This document shows positions 43,340-52,537 of a DNA stretch of 64,000 bases, piece after piece. Numbering within the stretch: position 1 is the stretch's first letter; the number at the start of each line of letters is the position of its first letter. Origin of the DNA: Bog-159 sp963818855 (GTDB taxonomy: Bacteria; Acidobacteriota; Terriglobia; Bryobacterales; Bryobacteraceae). The notes below the pieces were generated by a model. That model was not told the DNA's origin, ran no database searches, and saw nothing but the letters and a program-made list of their open reading frames with translations. Where the stretch lies: positions 124,001-188,000 of the forward strand of contig CAWFUH010000018.1 in NCBI GenBank assembly GCA_963818855.1, in the 5' to 3' direction. The position numbers were made by a program, and so were the translations under genes.

Positions 43340-43672
43340 TGGATTTTAGATTGGATTTACCTTCCGTTTTGATGATATTGGGATGGGGGCGGGGAACCGG
43401 GCTGGATGGGGACTGAGGATTCAGTAAGTGGTTTGGATTTTGGTAATTGTGAGATTTGGGTTTATTTTTTTGATTTGTGACCGATATGCTTAGCAGCGGG
43501 GCTGAAGCCCCGCGCCGGCTAAAGCCCGCCCTCCAGGCACGGCGAAGATTGTGATTGGTGGTAATTGGGCTAACTATCGTTATGGATGGGTTATGGGACG
43601 GGTTATTGATGGCTAGTGTCAGCTTGATCGGGCGTGGCTGGCTTTGGTATCGAAGTCTATGAGGTGGCTTAT
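43340..43672. other. 333-base gap with AT-richer DNA and one hairpin repeat
   Basis: The gap between two divergent genes is clearly richer in A and T than the surroundings, with runs such as GGTAATTGTGAG and TTTATTTTTTTG. It holds the hairpin repeat at 43496-43534. Promoters for both neighbours must lie here, but none is convincing. Confidence 0.5.
43496..43534 (+). repeat. TGAA/TAAA-loop hairpin repeat, copy 3
   Basis: Identical over its 39 bases to the copy at 32706-32744 by eye: GCGGGGC-TGAA-GCCCCGC, then GCCGGC-TAAA-GCCCGCC and CTCC. It sits in the AT-richer gap between divergent genes. Confidence 0.88.
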
Positions 43673-45595
43673 TTGAGTTGGCGATTCGTTTTGCTTTGCG
43701 GAGTTTTCGCTCTGCTGCCTTTGGCCGCACAGAACCAGACCGAGCAGCAATATATGGCTTCGGTGAATAGTGCGATCGACGGCCTGGTGCCGACGCTGGG
43801 GACTCCCACGCAGCGCATTATCTTTGGCGGCAACCTGGTGGGCGCCTATGGTACGCGCATCGGGAACGAAAATCTGGCGGTCGTGCTGGCTTGGGTGGAT
43901 GGGTTGAAAGCGGCCGGCGTGCAGCGGGTGGAGATCAATCCATCTATTTCGACATTGTCTCATCCGGTAAATGTAACCAGCTATGACGCGATCGTGCGGC
44001 ATATTCGGGAACTGGGCATGCAGTTGGCGATTAATCCGGAATACGAGACCGGGGAAGCAGACCCGACACCGATTACCAACTTCGCGGAGTTTCAAACGGC
44101 GGCGCTGGCGGAGTATCAGGAACTGGCGGCGCGGTATCAGCCGGATAACTTCGTGATCGTACACGAGCCGGACACGATGGCGGCGCGCATGGGATTTACC
44201 ACGCAGATATCGGATTGGCACAATTTCATACTGGCGGCGGCTCCCATCATCAAAGCGGCTTCACCGCACACGCGCATAGGAGCGGGATGCGCGTATAACA
44301 TCCAACTCAACGATTACCAGAGTGAAGACGATTATTACCAGGATTTCGTGACGATTACCGCGCTGGATTTCATGACCATGGATATTTACAGCTCGGCATT
44401 CGATAAGTTCACGGATTGGGCGCAATTGGCGCAGAGCAACGGGAAGGGAGCGTATATCGAGGAAGTGTGGGCGCCGTTTGACTTACCGGACCCGCTGCCG
44501 CCGTATACCGGCGAGTCACTGGCAGATATCTCTCTGATCGGGCCGGTGGACGCGGATTTCGCCGTTCTGGATGCGAATTGGCTGCATGGGATCGCGCTGT
44601 TCGCCGCCGCGAACCACATGGAATCGATGACGGCGTTTCCGACGGAAGCTTTTTTCTGGTACGGACCGGCGGGCGAAGATACGCCGGACAACCCGAGTTA
44701 CCGAGCCGCGGACGAGCAAGCCATCCAACAGGGTCAGCTTTCGAGCACGGGCCAGGCGTACCTGGCGGACAGCAAGCAAATGGGGGCCGGGCGGCTGACC
44801 AATCTTTCGAGCGCGAGTTATGGCACGCTGCCGACGGTGTTCAACCCGACTTGCGGGACCGGTGCGAATCCGTGCAACGCGCAGTCGATTGTGGCTCCCG
44901 ATTCGCTGATGTCGGCTTTTGGGACGGACCTGGCGACCACTTCGGCGCTCGACGGCACTTTTCCCACCAGCCTGGGCGGCACCACGATGACACTGGTCGA
45001 TTCGACGAACACATCGTATGCGGTCCAGATGTACTATGTGGGGCCGAATCAGATTAATTACTATGTGCCGGGCAATGCGCAGGCCGGTCCGGCGACCATT
45101 ACGGCGACCAGCGGAGACGGCACCCAGACCAGCGGCAGCGTGCTGATCGCGCCGGTGGCTCCCGGCCTATTTACGGCCAATGCCAGCGGCCAGGGCGCGG
45201 CTTCCGCGTTTGCGATTTGCGCCGGTGCGTGCGCGGGTTGGCCCAACCGGCAAGCCAACGGGCAGTCTATGCAGGATGCGTTTACCTGCGGCGGCAGTGC
45301 GGGGTGCACGCCACAGCCGCTGAGCTGGGGGGCATCCGATATTGTGGTGTTGGAGTTTTTCGGGACGGGCTTTCGGCATGTCTCGTCGCCGGGCGCACTG
45401 ACGGTTCTGATGAATGGGCAGAGCGTGCCATATCAGTATGCCGGAGCGCAGGGAGATATCGGGCTGGATCAACTGAACGTACAACTGCCGAATAGCCTGG
45501 CGGGCAGCGGGGATGTCAGCGTGGTGATGAGCGTGCAAGATACAGTTGACAATGTCACTGTAACTTCAAATGCGGTGGTGCTCAATATTCAGTGA
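43673..45595 (+). CDS. Secreted TIM-barrel-like protein with Solibacter C-terminal domain
   Basis: A 640-residue protein, start taken at TTG 43673 with GAGGTGG upstream, giving a signal peptide LSWRFVLLCGVFALLPLAAQ. The longer GTG start at 43634 is possible. The first 350 residues look like a glycosidase-type barrel (IIFGGNLVGAYG, FVIVHEPDTMA, YIEEVWAPFDLP), with no family I can name. The C-terminal 230 residues carry the TIGR03437-like block: SLMSAFGTDLATT, YYVGPNQINYYVPG, APVAPGLFTANASGQGA, VLEFFGTGFRH. That domain is abundant in Solibacter secretomes and probably serves outside-cell attachment or sorting. Confidence 0.8.
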   Translation: MSWRFVLLCGVFALLPLAAQNQTEQQYMASVNSAIDGLVPTLGTPTQRIIFGGNLVGAYGTRIGNENLAVVLAWVDGLKAAGVQRVEINPSISTLSHPVNVTSYDAIVRHIRELGMQLAINPEYETGEADPTPITNFAEFQTAALAEYQELAARYQPDNFVIVHEPDTMAARMGFTTQISDWHNFILAAAPIIKAASPHTRIGAGCAYNIQLNDYQSEDDYYQDFVTITALDFMTMDIYSSAFDKFTDWAQLAQSNGKGAYIEEVWAPFDLPDPLPPYTGESLADISLIGPVDADFAVLDANWLHGIALFAAANHMESMTAFPTEAFFWYGPAGEDTPDNPSYRAADEQAIQQGQLSSTGQAYLADSKQMGAGRLTNLSSASYGTLPTVFNPTCGTGANPCNAQSIVAPDSLMSAFGTDLATTSALDGTFPTSLGGTTMTLVDSTNTSYAVQMYYVGPNQINYYVPGNAQAGPATITATSGDGTQTSGSVLIAPVAPGLFTANASGQGAASAFAICAGACAGWPNRQANGQSMQDAFTCGGSAGCTPQPLSWGASDIVVLEFFGTGFRHVSSPGALTVLMNGQSVPYQYAGAQGDIGLDQLNVQLPNSLAGSGDVSVVMSVQDTVDNVTVTSNAVVLNIQ

Positions 45596-45645
45596 GGGTG
45601 ACGGCGCACGTCCGATTGTGAGAGACTAAGTGCGTCGGGACCTCA

Positions 45646-46716
45646 ATGAATCTGCCGGTAAATCCACCAGTTTTGCCGATGCTGGCCAAGCGGACCGGCG
45701 AGATTCCGGCAGCGGGCGCGTGGATCTTCGAGCCGAAGTGGGACGGCTTTCGCACGCTGATCTTCCGCGATGGCGCCGAGATCCTGGTGCAGAGCCGCGA
45801 TGAAAAGCCGTTGAACCGGTATTTCCCGGAGTTGATCGAAGCATGCCAGAGTCAGTTGCCGGCTCGCTGTGTGCTCGACGGCGAGATTGTCATTGCCCGG
45901 AACGGTGCGTTGGATTTCGACGCGTTACAACTGCGCCTGCATCCCGCCGCGTCACGCGTCAAGCGTTTGTCCGCGGAGATTCCGGCTTCCGTGGTGTTTT
46001 TCGATGTGCTTTGCATCGGCGATCGGGACTTACGGAACGAGCCATTTGAAAACCGCCGGCGCGAGTTGGAAGCGATGCTGTCGGCCGCCGCACCGCCCAT
46101 CCATCTGACTCCGGCGACCCGCCAGGCGGACGTGGCCGCGGATTGGTTTCGCCGCTTCGAAGGAGCCGGACTGGATGGCGTCATGGCCAAGCCGCCGTCG
46201 GGGATTTACGAACCGGACAAGCGGGTAATGCTGAAGGTGAAGCACGTGCGCGATTGCGATTGCGTGGTGGCCGGTTTTCGCTGGCACAAGCAGGGCGAGA
46301 ACACGGCCGTCGGGTCGCTGCTGTTGGGTTTATATGATGAGAGCGGGGCGCTGCAGCACGTCGGCGTGTGCGCCAGCTTCACGCAAGAGAGGCGCGCGGA
46401 ACTTGTGGAATATCTGGCGCCTTATCGGCGGGATGCGCTTCGGAACCATCCGTGGGGTGCGTGGGCGGGTGGCGCTGGTGAAGCCGGGCAGCGGATGCCC
46501 GGGGGGCAGAGCCGTTGGAGCCAGGGCAAGGATCTTTCGTGGGAGCCGCTGAGGGCGGAGTTGGTGTTGGAAGTCGCTTACGAGCATATGCAAGGCATGC
46601 GCTTCCGGCACATGGCGCAGTTTCGCAGGTGGCGGGATGACAAGCAGCCGCGCGATTGCACTTATGCGCAGTTGGAAGTGGTTGCTCCGGAGGAGTTGGC
46701 CGCGATTTTTGGGTGA
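45646..46716 (+). CDS. ATP-dependent DNA ligase (LigC-like)
   Basis: A 356-residue ATP-dependent ligase. Adenylation motif I is EPKWDGFR (Lys about residue 31), further nucleotidyltransferase motifs are VLDGEIVIA and DGVMAKPPSGIYEPD, and the C-terminal OB domain ends in VLEVAYEHMQGMRFRH. This is the stand-alone ligase arrangement of LigC/LigD-type NHEJ or base-excision repair; no Ku or primase gene is nearby. Confidence 0.92.
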   Translation: MNLPVNPPVLPMLAKRTGEIPAAGAWIFEPKWDGFRTLIFRDGAEILVQSRDEKPLNRYFPELIEACQSQLPARCVLDGEIVIARNGALDFDALQLRLHPAASRVKRLSAEIPASVVFFDVLCIGDRDLRNEPFENRRRELEAMLSAAAPPIHLTPATRQADVAADWFRRFEGAGLDGVMAKPPSGIYEPDKRVMLKVKHVRDCDCVVAGFRWHKQGENTAVGSLLLGLYDESGALQHVGVCASFTQERRAELVEYLAPYRRDALRNHPWGAWAGGAGEAGQRMPGGQSRWSQGKDLSWEPLRAELVLEVAYEHMQGMRFRHMAQFRRWRDDKQPRDCTYAQLEVVAPEELAAIFG

Positions 46717-46720
46717 TGGG

Positions 46721-46763
46721 GGCGGGCCTGGAGGCCCGCCGCAGGCGTGGACGCCTGCCCCAC
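46721..46763 (+). repeat. TGGA-loop hairpin repeat, half element
   Basis: Two hairpins, GGCGGGCC/GGCCCGCC and GCAGGCG/CGCCTGC, each with a TGGA loop, ending CCCCAC. The stems differ from other copies but remain perfectly paired. It begins four bases after the ligase stop codon. Confidence 0.9.
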
Positions 46764-46785
46764 CATTTTGCGAAGATTGGTAGCT

Positions 46786-47571
46786 ATGCCGGACGGAGTG
46801 GCGCATTACACCTGCTATCGCGCGGCGGGACCGATCTGCGTCGATGGCAAGCTGGATGAGCCGTCCTGGCGGATGGCGCCCAAGTCCGAACCGTTTGTGG
46901 ATATCGTGACCGGTGCGCCTGCCTGGTTCGATACACGCGTGGCGATGCTGTGGGACGATGCCTGCCTGTACTTCGGCTTCACCGCGGAGGAGCCGGAGGT
47001 GCGCGGGTATCTGACCGAGCGCGATGCGCGTATTTACGAAGATAACGACGTAGAGGTGTTCATCTCGGGCGAGAACGCATATTACGAATTTGAGATCAAC
47101 GCGCTGAATACCATCTACGAAGTCTTCTGGATTTGGAAGGACGCGCTGCGGCCGGGGAGTCCCTATTATGGGCGGGCGGAGTTCGATCCGGCAACCCAGC
47201 GCACCATGGTACTCGACGGGGTGGGCGGGCATGTGCATGCGCGCGGCGAACGCTGGGGTTTTCTGGAGTGGGACTTTCCGGGCCTGCGTCACGCGGTACA
47301 CGTGCAGCCTCCGGGCTGGACCGTGGAATTGGCGATGCCCTGGGAGGGTTTGCGCGACCTGGCGGATGGCCGGGCGCTGCCGCCTCGCGATGGAGATGTA
47401 TGGCGCATCGACTGTTCGCGGTTCCAGCAGTTCGACCGCGCCGGGCGCAAGCTGGAGCCGAGCGCCGGCTGGACGTGGAACCGGCACGGGCACTACGACT
47501 CGCATATTCCGGAAGTGTTTACCTACGTGGAGTTCAGCCTTCGTGCGGCCAGCCAAGGGCTGCGCCCTTGA
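46786..47571 (+). CDS. CBM9-like carbohydrate-binding protein
   Basis: A 261-residue protein. The ATG at 46786 avoids translating the hairpin repeat included by the earlier start. The fold follows family 9 carbohydrate-binding modules (GKLDEPSWRMAPKSEPFVD, LYFGFTAEEPEVRGYL, YEFEINALNTIYEVFW, WTVELAMPWEGLRDL). Stand-alone CBM9-like proteins occur beside glycan enzymes; here no enzyme is attached. There is no signal peptide at this start, so its cellular location is uncertain. Confidence 0.82.
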   Translation: MPDGVAHYTCYRAAGPICVDGKLDEPSWRMAPKSEPFVDIVTGAPAWFDTRVAMLWDDACLYFGFTAEEPEVRGYLTERDARIYEDNDVEVFISGENAYYEFEINALNTIYEVFWIWKDALRPGSPYYGRAEFDPATQRTMVLDGVGGHVHARGERWGFLEWDFPGLRHAVHVQPPGWTVELAMPWEGLRDLADGRALPPRDGDVWRIDCSRFQQFDRAGRKLEPSAGWTWNRHGHYDSHIPEVFTYVEFSLRAASQGLRP

Positions 47572-47586
47572 TATCCCTGCGGGATA

Positions 47587-47640
47587 TGGAAGACAGGAGA
47601 CAGAAGACAGAAGACAGGAGACAGGAGCCAGGAGTCAAGA
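47587..47640 (+). repeat. Purine-rich AGACAGGAG tandem repeat after a short hairpin
   Basis: After a 7-bp hairpin ATATCCC-TGC-GGGATAT at 47571-47587, which overlaps the stop of the CBM9-like gene, the plus strand runs through irregular copies of AGACAGGAG and AGACAGAAG. The tract is almost purine only. It separates the CBM9-like gene from the BlaI operator. Confidence 0.65.
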
Positions 47641-47669
47641 ATGACCGGCATCGGTGCATTTACTTACAA

Positions 47670-47713
47670 GTACTACGATGTTTATCGTTGACATACGTTT
47701 TATTTCGTAGTAC
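47670..47713 (+). promoter_or_regulatory. BlaI-type operator and promoter of the blaI-blaR1 pair
   Basis: Inverted half-sites GTACTACGA (47670-47678) and TCGTAGTAC (47705-47713) lie 12 bases before the blaI start. Between and over them are a TTGACA (47688-47693) and, 17 bases on, TACCAT at 47711-47716, a good sigma-70-type promoter. The right half-site overlaps the -10, so binding would block transcription. The left half-site lies upstream of the -35. Confidence 0.7.
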
Positions 47714-47724
47714 CATTGCTGCAG

Positions 47725-48132
47725 ATGGCTTCTTCGCGCAGCAACCGACCACCTACGGCACTTCCGACCGCGGCAGAGCTGGACATCCTTGCCGTTCTCT
47801 GGAGGCTGGGAGCGGCCACCGTGCGGGAAGTGCACGATGAGCTCGGCAAGGACAACGGTTACACCACCACGCTGAAGCAGATGCAGTTGATGATGGAAAA
47901 GGGTCTGCTGATCCGCGGCGAGCGCTTTGGATCGCACGTCTACGAGGCCAGTGTACCCAAAGAGCAAACTCAGCAGCAGATCGCGGGCGACCTGTTGAAA
48001 CGGGCATTCGGCGGTTCAGCCAAGAGCCTGGTGATGGGGGCGCTGTCGGCGCAGCCGGCGTCGCGCGAGGAATTGGCGGAAATCCGGAGGATGTTAGACA
48101 TTTTTGCCAAACAGAAGGGACGCTCCTCATGA
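47725..48132 (+). CDS. BlaI/MecI-type transcriptional repressor
   Basis: A 135-residue winged-helix repressor with the family core AELDILAVLWRLGAATVREV and TTTLKQMQLMMEKGLL, and a C-terminal dimerisation helix region. The ATG at 47725 is used (an earlier TTG adds three residues). It should repress its own operon by binding the dyad just upstream. The stop overlaps the BlaR1-like gene as ATGA, the classical arrangement for a sensor-protease that inactivates the repressor. Confidence 0.92.
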   Translation: MASSRSNRPPTALPTAAELDILAVLWRLGAATVREVHDELGKDNGYTTTLKQMQLMMEKGLLIRGERFGSHVYEASVPKEQTQQQIAGDLLKRAFGGSAKSLVMGALSAQPASREELAEIRRMLDIFAKQKGRSS

Positions 48133-49967
48133 ACTTGATCCATATTCTCTCAGCGCAGCCGTGGGTGGCACGCCTGGGGTGGACTCTGGTCCACTTCCTC
48201 TGGCAAGGCTTATTGATCGCCGCCCTATATGCGGCCGTACGCAGGGGGATCGCAGGCAGGGTCAGCCCAAACACGCGGTACATGCTGGCTTGCGCGGCCC
48301 TGGGAGCGAAGCTGGCCACGCCGCTGGCGACTTGGGGGCTGATGGGGCAATCGGACACAGATGCCGGCGACGCCTATCGCATCCGGAATACTCCCCCGAA
48401 TGCTTCCACCACTGGTTTCGCTAACGCCACCACTTTGCCGGCTTCCGTTCGCAGCACCGTATCCAGCTTACGCCCGGCACAGTTCCTGCCTTGGGCGGTG
48501 ATCGTCTGGCTTTTCGGCGCCGCGATATTCTGGGTACGTTTAGCGGGTGGATGGGTGGTCGCCGCCCGCATGCGGTCGATGCTGGTGCGGCGAGCGCCCC
48601 CGGAATGGCAACAGACCCTCGAAAGGCTCGGCGCCCGGATTGGTCTGTCTCATCCTGTTCAGTTGCTGATCTCCGCGCTGGTGCAGGTGCCGACGGTGGT
48701 CGGCTGGCTGCGTCCGGTGGTGTTGGTTCCGGTAGGGGCGCTCGCCGGTCTGCCTGCGGAGCATCTGGAGGCGCTGCTGCTGCATGAACTGGCGCACATC
48801 CGGCGGCACGATTATCTGGTCAACATGCTGCAGAGCATTGCCGAAGCTTTGTTGTTCTACCACCCCGCGGTTTGGTGGGTGTCGGCGCACATTCGCGTCG
48901 AGCGCGAATTGTGCTGCGACGATGTGGCCGTGTCGGTCTCGGGCGATCGACTCACGTATGCGCGCGCTCTTGCCGAGTTGGAATCGTACCGCCCGGCGCA
49001 TCTCGGGGCGGCCGTTGCCGCTAACGGCGGATCTCTCTCCGGCCGCATCGGAAGGCTGCTGGGCCAATCACAGCCAGCCGGCGCGAGTCTGGGACCGGGT
49101 GTGCTCGCGGTGGCTATTCTACTGGTCAGCGCGGGATACGGATTGTTCGGCCAGTCCACCGCGCGTCCAGCTTTTCAAGTGGCGTCGATCAAACTAAATC
49201 CTGCTAATTGGAGTGAACCCACCCATCACCCTATGGGCGTTCACCCGGAAGCCGGCGGCCGGCTGACCGCGCAGAACGCGCCGTTGACGCTGCTCATCCA
49301 AAGAGCGTACGGAGTGCAGGCTTTTCAAGTGGCAGGTGGTCCGGCCTGGATCAATTCCCCTGGTTACGATATCGAGGCCAAACCGGAGCGCGACACCAAT
49401 AGAAAGCAGATGTGGCTGATGCTCGAAACGCTCCTGGCCGACCGGTTCAAGCTGAGGCTCCATCGGGAGACGAGAGAACTCCCTGTTTACAATTTGACGC
49501 TGGCAGAGCGAGGCCCCAAACTGGCGGCGCCGAAGGAAGTAAACTGCGTTTCCCGTGGGCCCGATGCGCCCACGCCGCCGCCGCCGTCTGAATCGGGTCC
49601 GGTACTCGACTGTGGCTATGTAGCGGGTCCCCTGGGGGGCAGCGGGCTGCGACTCGAAGGAAGCGGGGTCCATATGGCAGACTTCATAAAGAAGCTTGCA
49701 TTGGTGCTGGACCGGCCGGTCTTGGATAAAACAGGATTCACCGGTGCATTCGATCTCAATCTGAGTTTCACCGCGGACGAAGCCACTATGGGATTGCCGG
49801 GCTCCGGAGGACCGGGCGATCCGGGCGGGGCCGGCATCCCGACCAACCCAGACCTCCCAAACATCTTCGCCGCACTAAAGGAACAGCTCGGGTTGAAGCT
49901 CGTGCCGGCCAAAGGCCCGGTTGAAGTTCTGGTCATCGATCATGTGGAGAGACCTACCCCGAATTAA
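48129..49967 (+). CDS. BlaR1-type M56 peptidase fused to a TIGR03435-like domain
   Basis: A 612-residue membrane protein. About four N-terminal membrane helices lead to the metallopeptidase site LLLHELAHIRRHD with the third ligand region ELCCDDVAV. After a final membrane helix near residue 330, the extracytoplasmic part (FQVASIKLNP, LADRFKLRLHRETRELPVYNL, VIDHVERPTPN) is of the TIGR03435 type, seen in Solibacter-like genomes in place of the beta-lactam sensor of BlaR1. So the trigger is probably not a beta-lactam. A partner repressor precedes it. Confidence 0.88.
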   Translation: MNLIHILSAQPWVARLGWTLVHFLWQGLLIAALYAAVRRGIAGRVSPNTRYMLACAALGAKLATPLATWGLMGQSDTDAGDAYRIRNTPPNASTTGFANATTLPASVRSTVSSLRPAQFLPWAVIVWLFGAAIFWVRLAGGWVVAARMRSMLVRRAPPEWQQTLERLGARIGLSHPVQLLISALVQVPTVVGWLRPVVLVPVGALAGLPAEHLEALLLHELAHIRRHDYLVNMLQSIAEALLFYHPAVWWVSAHIRVERELCCDDVAVSVSGDRLTYARALAELESYRPAHLGAAVAANGGSLSGRIGRLLGQSQPAGASLGPGVLAVAILLVSAGYGLFGQSTARPAFQVASIKLNPANWSEPTHHPMGVHPEAGGRLTAQNAPLTLLIQRAYGVQAFQVAGGPAWINSPGYDIEAKPERDTNRKQMWLMLETLLADRFKLRLHRETRELPVYNLTLAERGPKLAAPKEVNCVSRGPDAPTPPPPSESGPVLDCGYVAGPLGGSGLRLEGSGVHMADFIKKLALVLDRPVLDKTGFTGAFDLNLSFTADEATMGLPGSGGPGDPGGAGIPTNPDLPNIFAALKEQLGLKLVPAKGPVEVLVIDHVERPTPN

Positions 49968-50025
49968 CGAATGTTGCCGAGAATAAATTTGTAACTTCGG
50001 GCGAGACGGAGCGTATTAGTGGAAT

Positions 50026-52455
50026 ATGAGACATGCACTCCGTGTCCTCTCTCGCGAGAAAACATTCGCCGCATTTGCAATTCTGACCCTGGCGTTGGGA
50101 ATCGGCGCGGTTACGACGATATTCTCCGTCGTGGAAGGCGTGTTACTGAAGCCGCTTACATATAAAGAGCCCGGACGGCTCTTTGCGGCCGCGGAGTCAG
50201 CACCGCAACTGTCTTCGATGTACCCGAGACTCCCTGTGAACGCGGCGCACTTCCGGTCGTGGCAGGAGCTATGCGATTCCTGTGAAGCCGGTGCGCTGTT
50301 AAATCCGGCGACATTCAACCTGACCGGCGAAGGCGACCCGGAACAAATAGAGGGCGCCACGTGTACCTGGGAGCTCTTTCCGGTCCTGGGAGTGGAACCG
50401 CAACTGGGCCGGACGTTCGTGGAAGCCGACGATCAACCTGGCACCAACAATTTCGTGGTGGTTAGCGACTCATTCTGGCGGCGGCGGCTGGGGGCCGATC
50501 CCGGCGCGATCGGAAAACCGATACGCATCGACGGCGAGCCCAATATCGTGATCGGGGTGCTGGGCCATGACTTTCGTTTTCCCTCCGGCGAGCAGCTTGG
50601 TCCCCTGAATCAATTTCCGAAGCGTGCCGAGATCTTCAAGCCGATGGGGTTCAACTGGGCAAAATTGGGCCGCCTCGGCCAGTTCAATTTTGCTGCGTTG
50701 ATCCGTTTGCGACCCGGCGCGAATCCGGCAAGAGCGGAGGCGCAGATGACCGCCGCGGTCGCGGACGCGGGGCGCGACATGAAGATCGATTTGCGTGCTC
50801 ATCTGGTCCCGCTGCAGGAGCAGGTCACGGGTGGGGCGCGCGCGGCGCTGACAATGCTGCTGGCGGCGGTGGGCGTGGTTTTGCTGATCGTTTGCGTTAA
50901 TCTCGGCAATCTGATGCTGGTGCGCGCGAACGAACGGGCGCGCGACAGCGCCATTCGCCGGGCCTTAGGCGCGGGCGCCGGTCAATTATTCCGGCCCGTT
51001 TTGGGCGAGAGCCTGCTGATTGCGCTCAGTGGCGGAATGCTCGGGGTGCTGCTGGCATACGCCGGATTACGGGTCCTGGTGAACACGGCTCCGATCGACA
51101 TTCCACGGCTGGACGAAGTGCACGTCAGCTTCATGACGCTGCTCTTCGCTTTCTGCGTGTCTGCCGGCTGCGGCATCCTTTGCGGTATATGGCCGGCCAT
51201 CCGCGCAACTGGCGTGGAGCCTGCCGACGCTCTTCGATCCGGCTCCCGCTGGTACACCGGGGACCACGCAAAGCTGCGATCGCGTGAATGGCTGGTGGGG
51301 CTGGAAGTGGCGCTGAGCACGGTGCTGCTGGTGGTGGCCGCGCTTCTGGGCGTGAGTTTCCTCCGGGTCACGAATGTCGAGCGGGGTTATCGTGTGGATC
51401 ACATTCTCACCGCCGATCTCTCACTGCCGGGTGCGCGGTATCAGACGGACGGCGAACGCGCATTGTTTCATCAGCGGGCACTCGAAAAGATCGAGACGCT
51501 GCCAGGTGTGCGCTCAGCCGGGCTGATCAGCTCGCTGCCCTTAAAGGCTCAAGTGTGGGGCGATGCGATCAGCAAGGAAGGCGACACGCGGCCCAGGGCA
51601 GAGCGGCCACCAGCCGATTACCGTTTTGTCAGTGAGGGTTACTTCGAAACCATGGGTGTCGCGCTGCGGCAAGGCCGCTTCCCAACCGCCGGTGACCGGT
51701 CTCACAAAGTAGCACTGGTTTCCGAGAGCGCGGCGCGCGAGGTTTGGCCGGGAGAGAATCCGCTCGGGAAGCGGATCCGAAACGATCCCAGGCCCGAGTG
51801 GGTCGAGGTGATCGGTGTGGTCGCCGATGTGCGCACGGACAGTCTGGAGAAGCAGCCTGCCCCGATGGTTTACGTTCCCTATTGGGACGGAGCGTACTGG
51901 CAGGGAAGCGTCTGGGGCAATGCAACCTATGTGATACGGACCGCGCAGGATCCTGCGACGATGGCCAACGCGCTGCGGTCGGCGATGCACGAACTGGACG
52001 CGGATCTGCCATTGGCAAACGTGCTCACCATGCGGGAGATCCTGTCGGAGTCGATTGGCCGGCGAAGATTCCAGACGTTACTGGCAGGCACCTTTGCGGG
52101 AGCGGCCCTGCTATTGGCGTGCCTGGGGATCTACGGCGTGATCTCGTACAGCGTTGCGCGGCGGACGAGCGAGATCGGGATTCGAATTGCGTTGGGCGCG
52201 CAAGCGTCGCAAGTTTCGGTGCTGGTGTTGCGGCAGGGAATTCAACCGGTGCTGGGCGGGTTGGTGGTCGGGGTGGCGGCTGCATTGGCGGCGGGGAGAC
52301 TGATCAGCGGTTTTTTGTTCGGTACGGCACCGCGCGACCCCGCTGCGATTTCAACGGTGGTCTGCATGCTACTTCTGGTCGCGGGTTTGGCGTGTTGGGC
52401 GCCTGCGCGGCGGGCGTCCCGGATCGACCCGATGGCTGCGCTGCGGGATGAGTAG
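50026..52455 (+). CDS. ADOP-family FtsX-like ABC permease
   Basis: An 809-residue permease of the MacB/FtsX type with duplicated halves, matching the acidobacterial duplicated orphan permease (ADOP) group. Membrane helix 1 (FAILTLALGIGAVTTIFSVVEGVLL) is followed by a large periplasmic domain. Then come three helices starting about residue 275, a second periplasmic domain and three C-terminal helices with ARRTSEIGIRIALGA. No ATPase gene is beside it, hence orphan. Its transported substrate is unknown. Family members often follow padR genes, but here the neighbour is BlaR1-like. Confidence 0.9.
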   Translation: MRHALRVLSREKTFAAFAILTLALGIGAVTTIFSVVEGVLLKPLTYKEPGRLFAAAESAPQLSSMYPRLPVNAAHFRSWQELCDSCEAGALLNPATFNLTGEGDPEQIEGATCTWELFPVLGVEPQLGRTFVEADDQPGTNNFVVVSDSFWRRRLGADPGAIGKPIRIDGEPNIVIGVLGHDFRFPSGEQLGPLNQFPKRAEIFKPMGFNWAKLGRLGQFNFAALIRLRPGANPARAEAQMTAAVADAGRDMKIDLRAHLVPLQEQVTGGARAALTMLLAAVGVVLLIVCVNLGNLMLVRANERARDSAIRRALGAGAGQLFRPVLGESLLIALSGGMLGVLLAYAGLRVLVNTAPIDIPRLDEVHVSFMTLLFAFCVSAGCGILCGIWPAIRATGVEPADALRSGSRWYTGDHAKLRSREWLVGLEVALSTVLLVVAALLGVSFLRVTNVERGYRVDHILTADLSLPGARYQTDGERALFHQRALEKIETLPGVRSAGLISSLPLKAQVWGDAISKEGDTRPRAERPPADYRFVSEGYFETMGVALRQGRFPTAGDRSHKVALVSESAAREVWPGENPLGKRIRNDPRPEWVEVIGVVADVRTDSLEKQPAPMVYVPYWDGAYWQGSVWGNATYVIRTAQDPATMANALRSAMHELDADLPLANVLTMREILSESIGRRRFQTLLAGTFAGAALLLACLGIYGVISYSVARRTSEIGIRIALGAQASQVSVLVLRQGIQPVLGGLVVGVAAALAAGRLISGFLFGTAPRDPAAISTVVCMLLLVAGLACWAPARRASRIDPMAALRDE

Positions 52456-52488
52456 GGGCGGGGCGAAGGATTCGACCCAACGCTAGCA

Positions 52489-52531
52489 GGCCGACGTGGA
52501 CGTCGGCCGCAGGACTGGAGTCCTGCCCCAC
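52489..52531 (+). repeat. TGGA-loop hairpin repeat, half element after the ADOP gene
   Basis: Hairpins GGCCGACG/CGTCGGCC and GCAGGAC/GTCCTGC with TGGA loops, then CCCAC. This half matches the right half of the elements at 17140 and 36432. It lies between the convergent ADOP and pentapeptide genes and ends seven bases before the pentapeptide stop. Confidence 0.9.
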
Positions 52532-52537
52532 AGGGCG

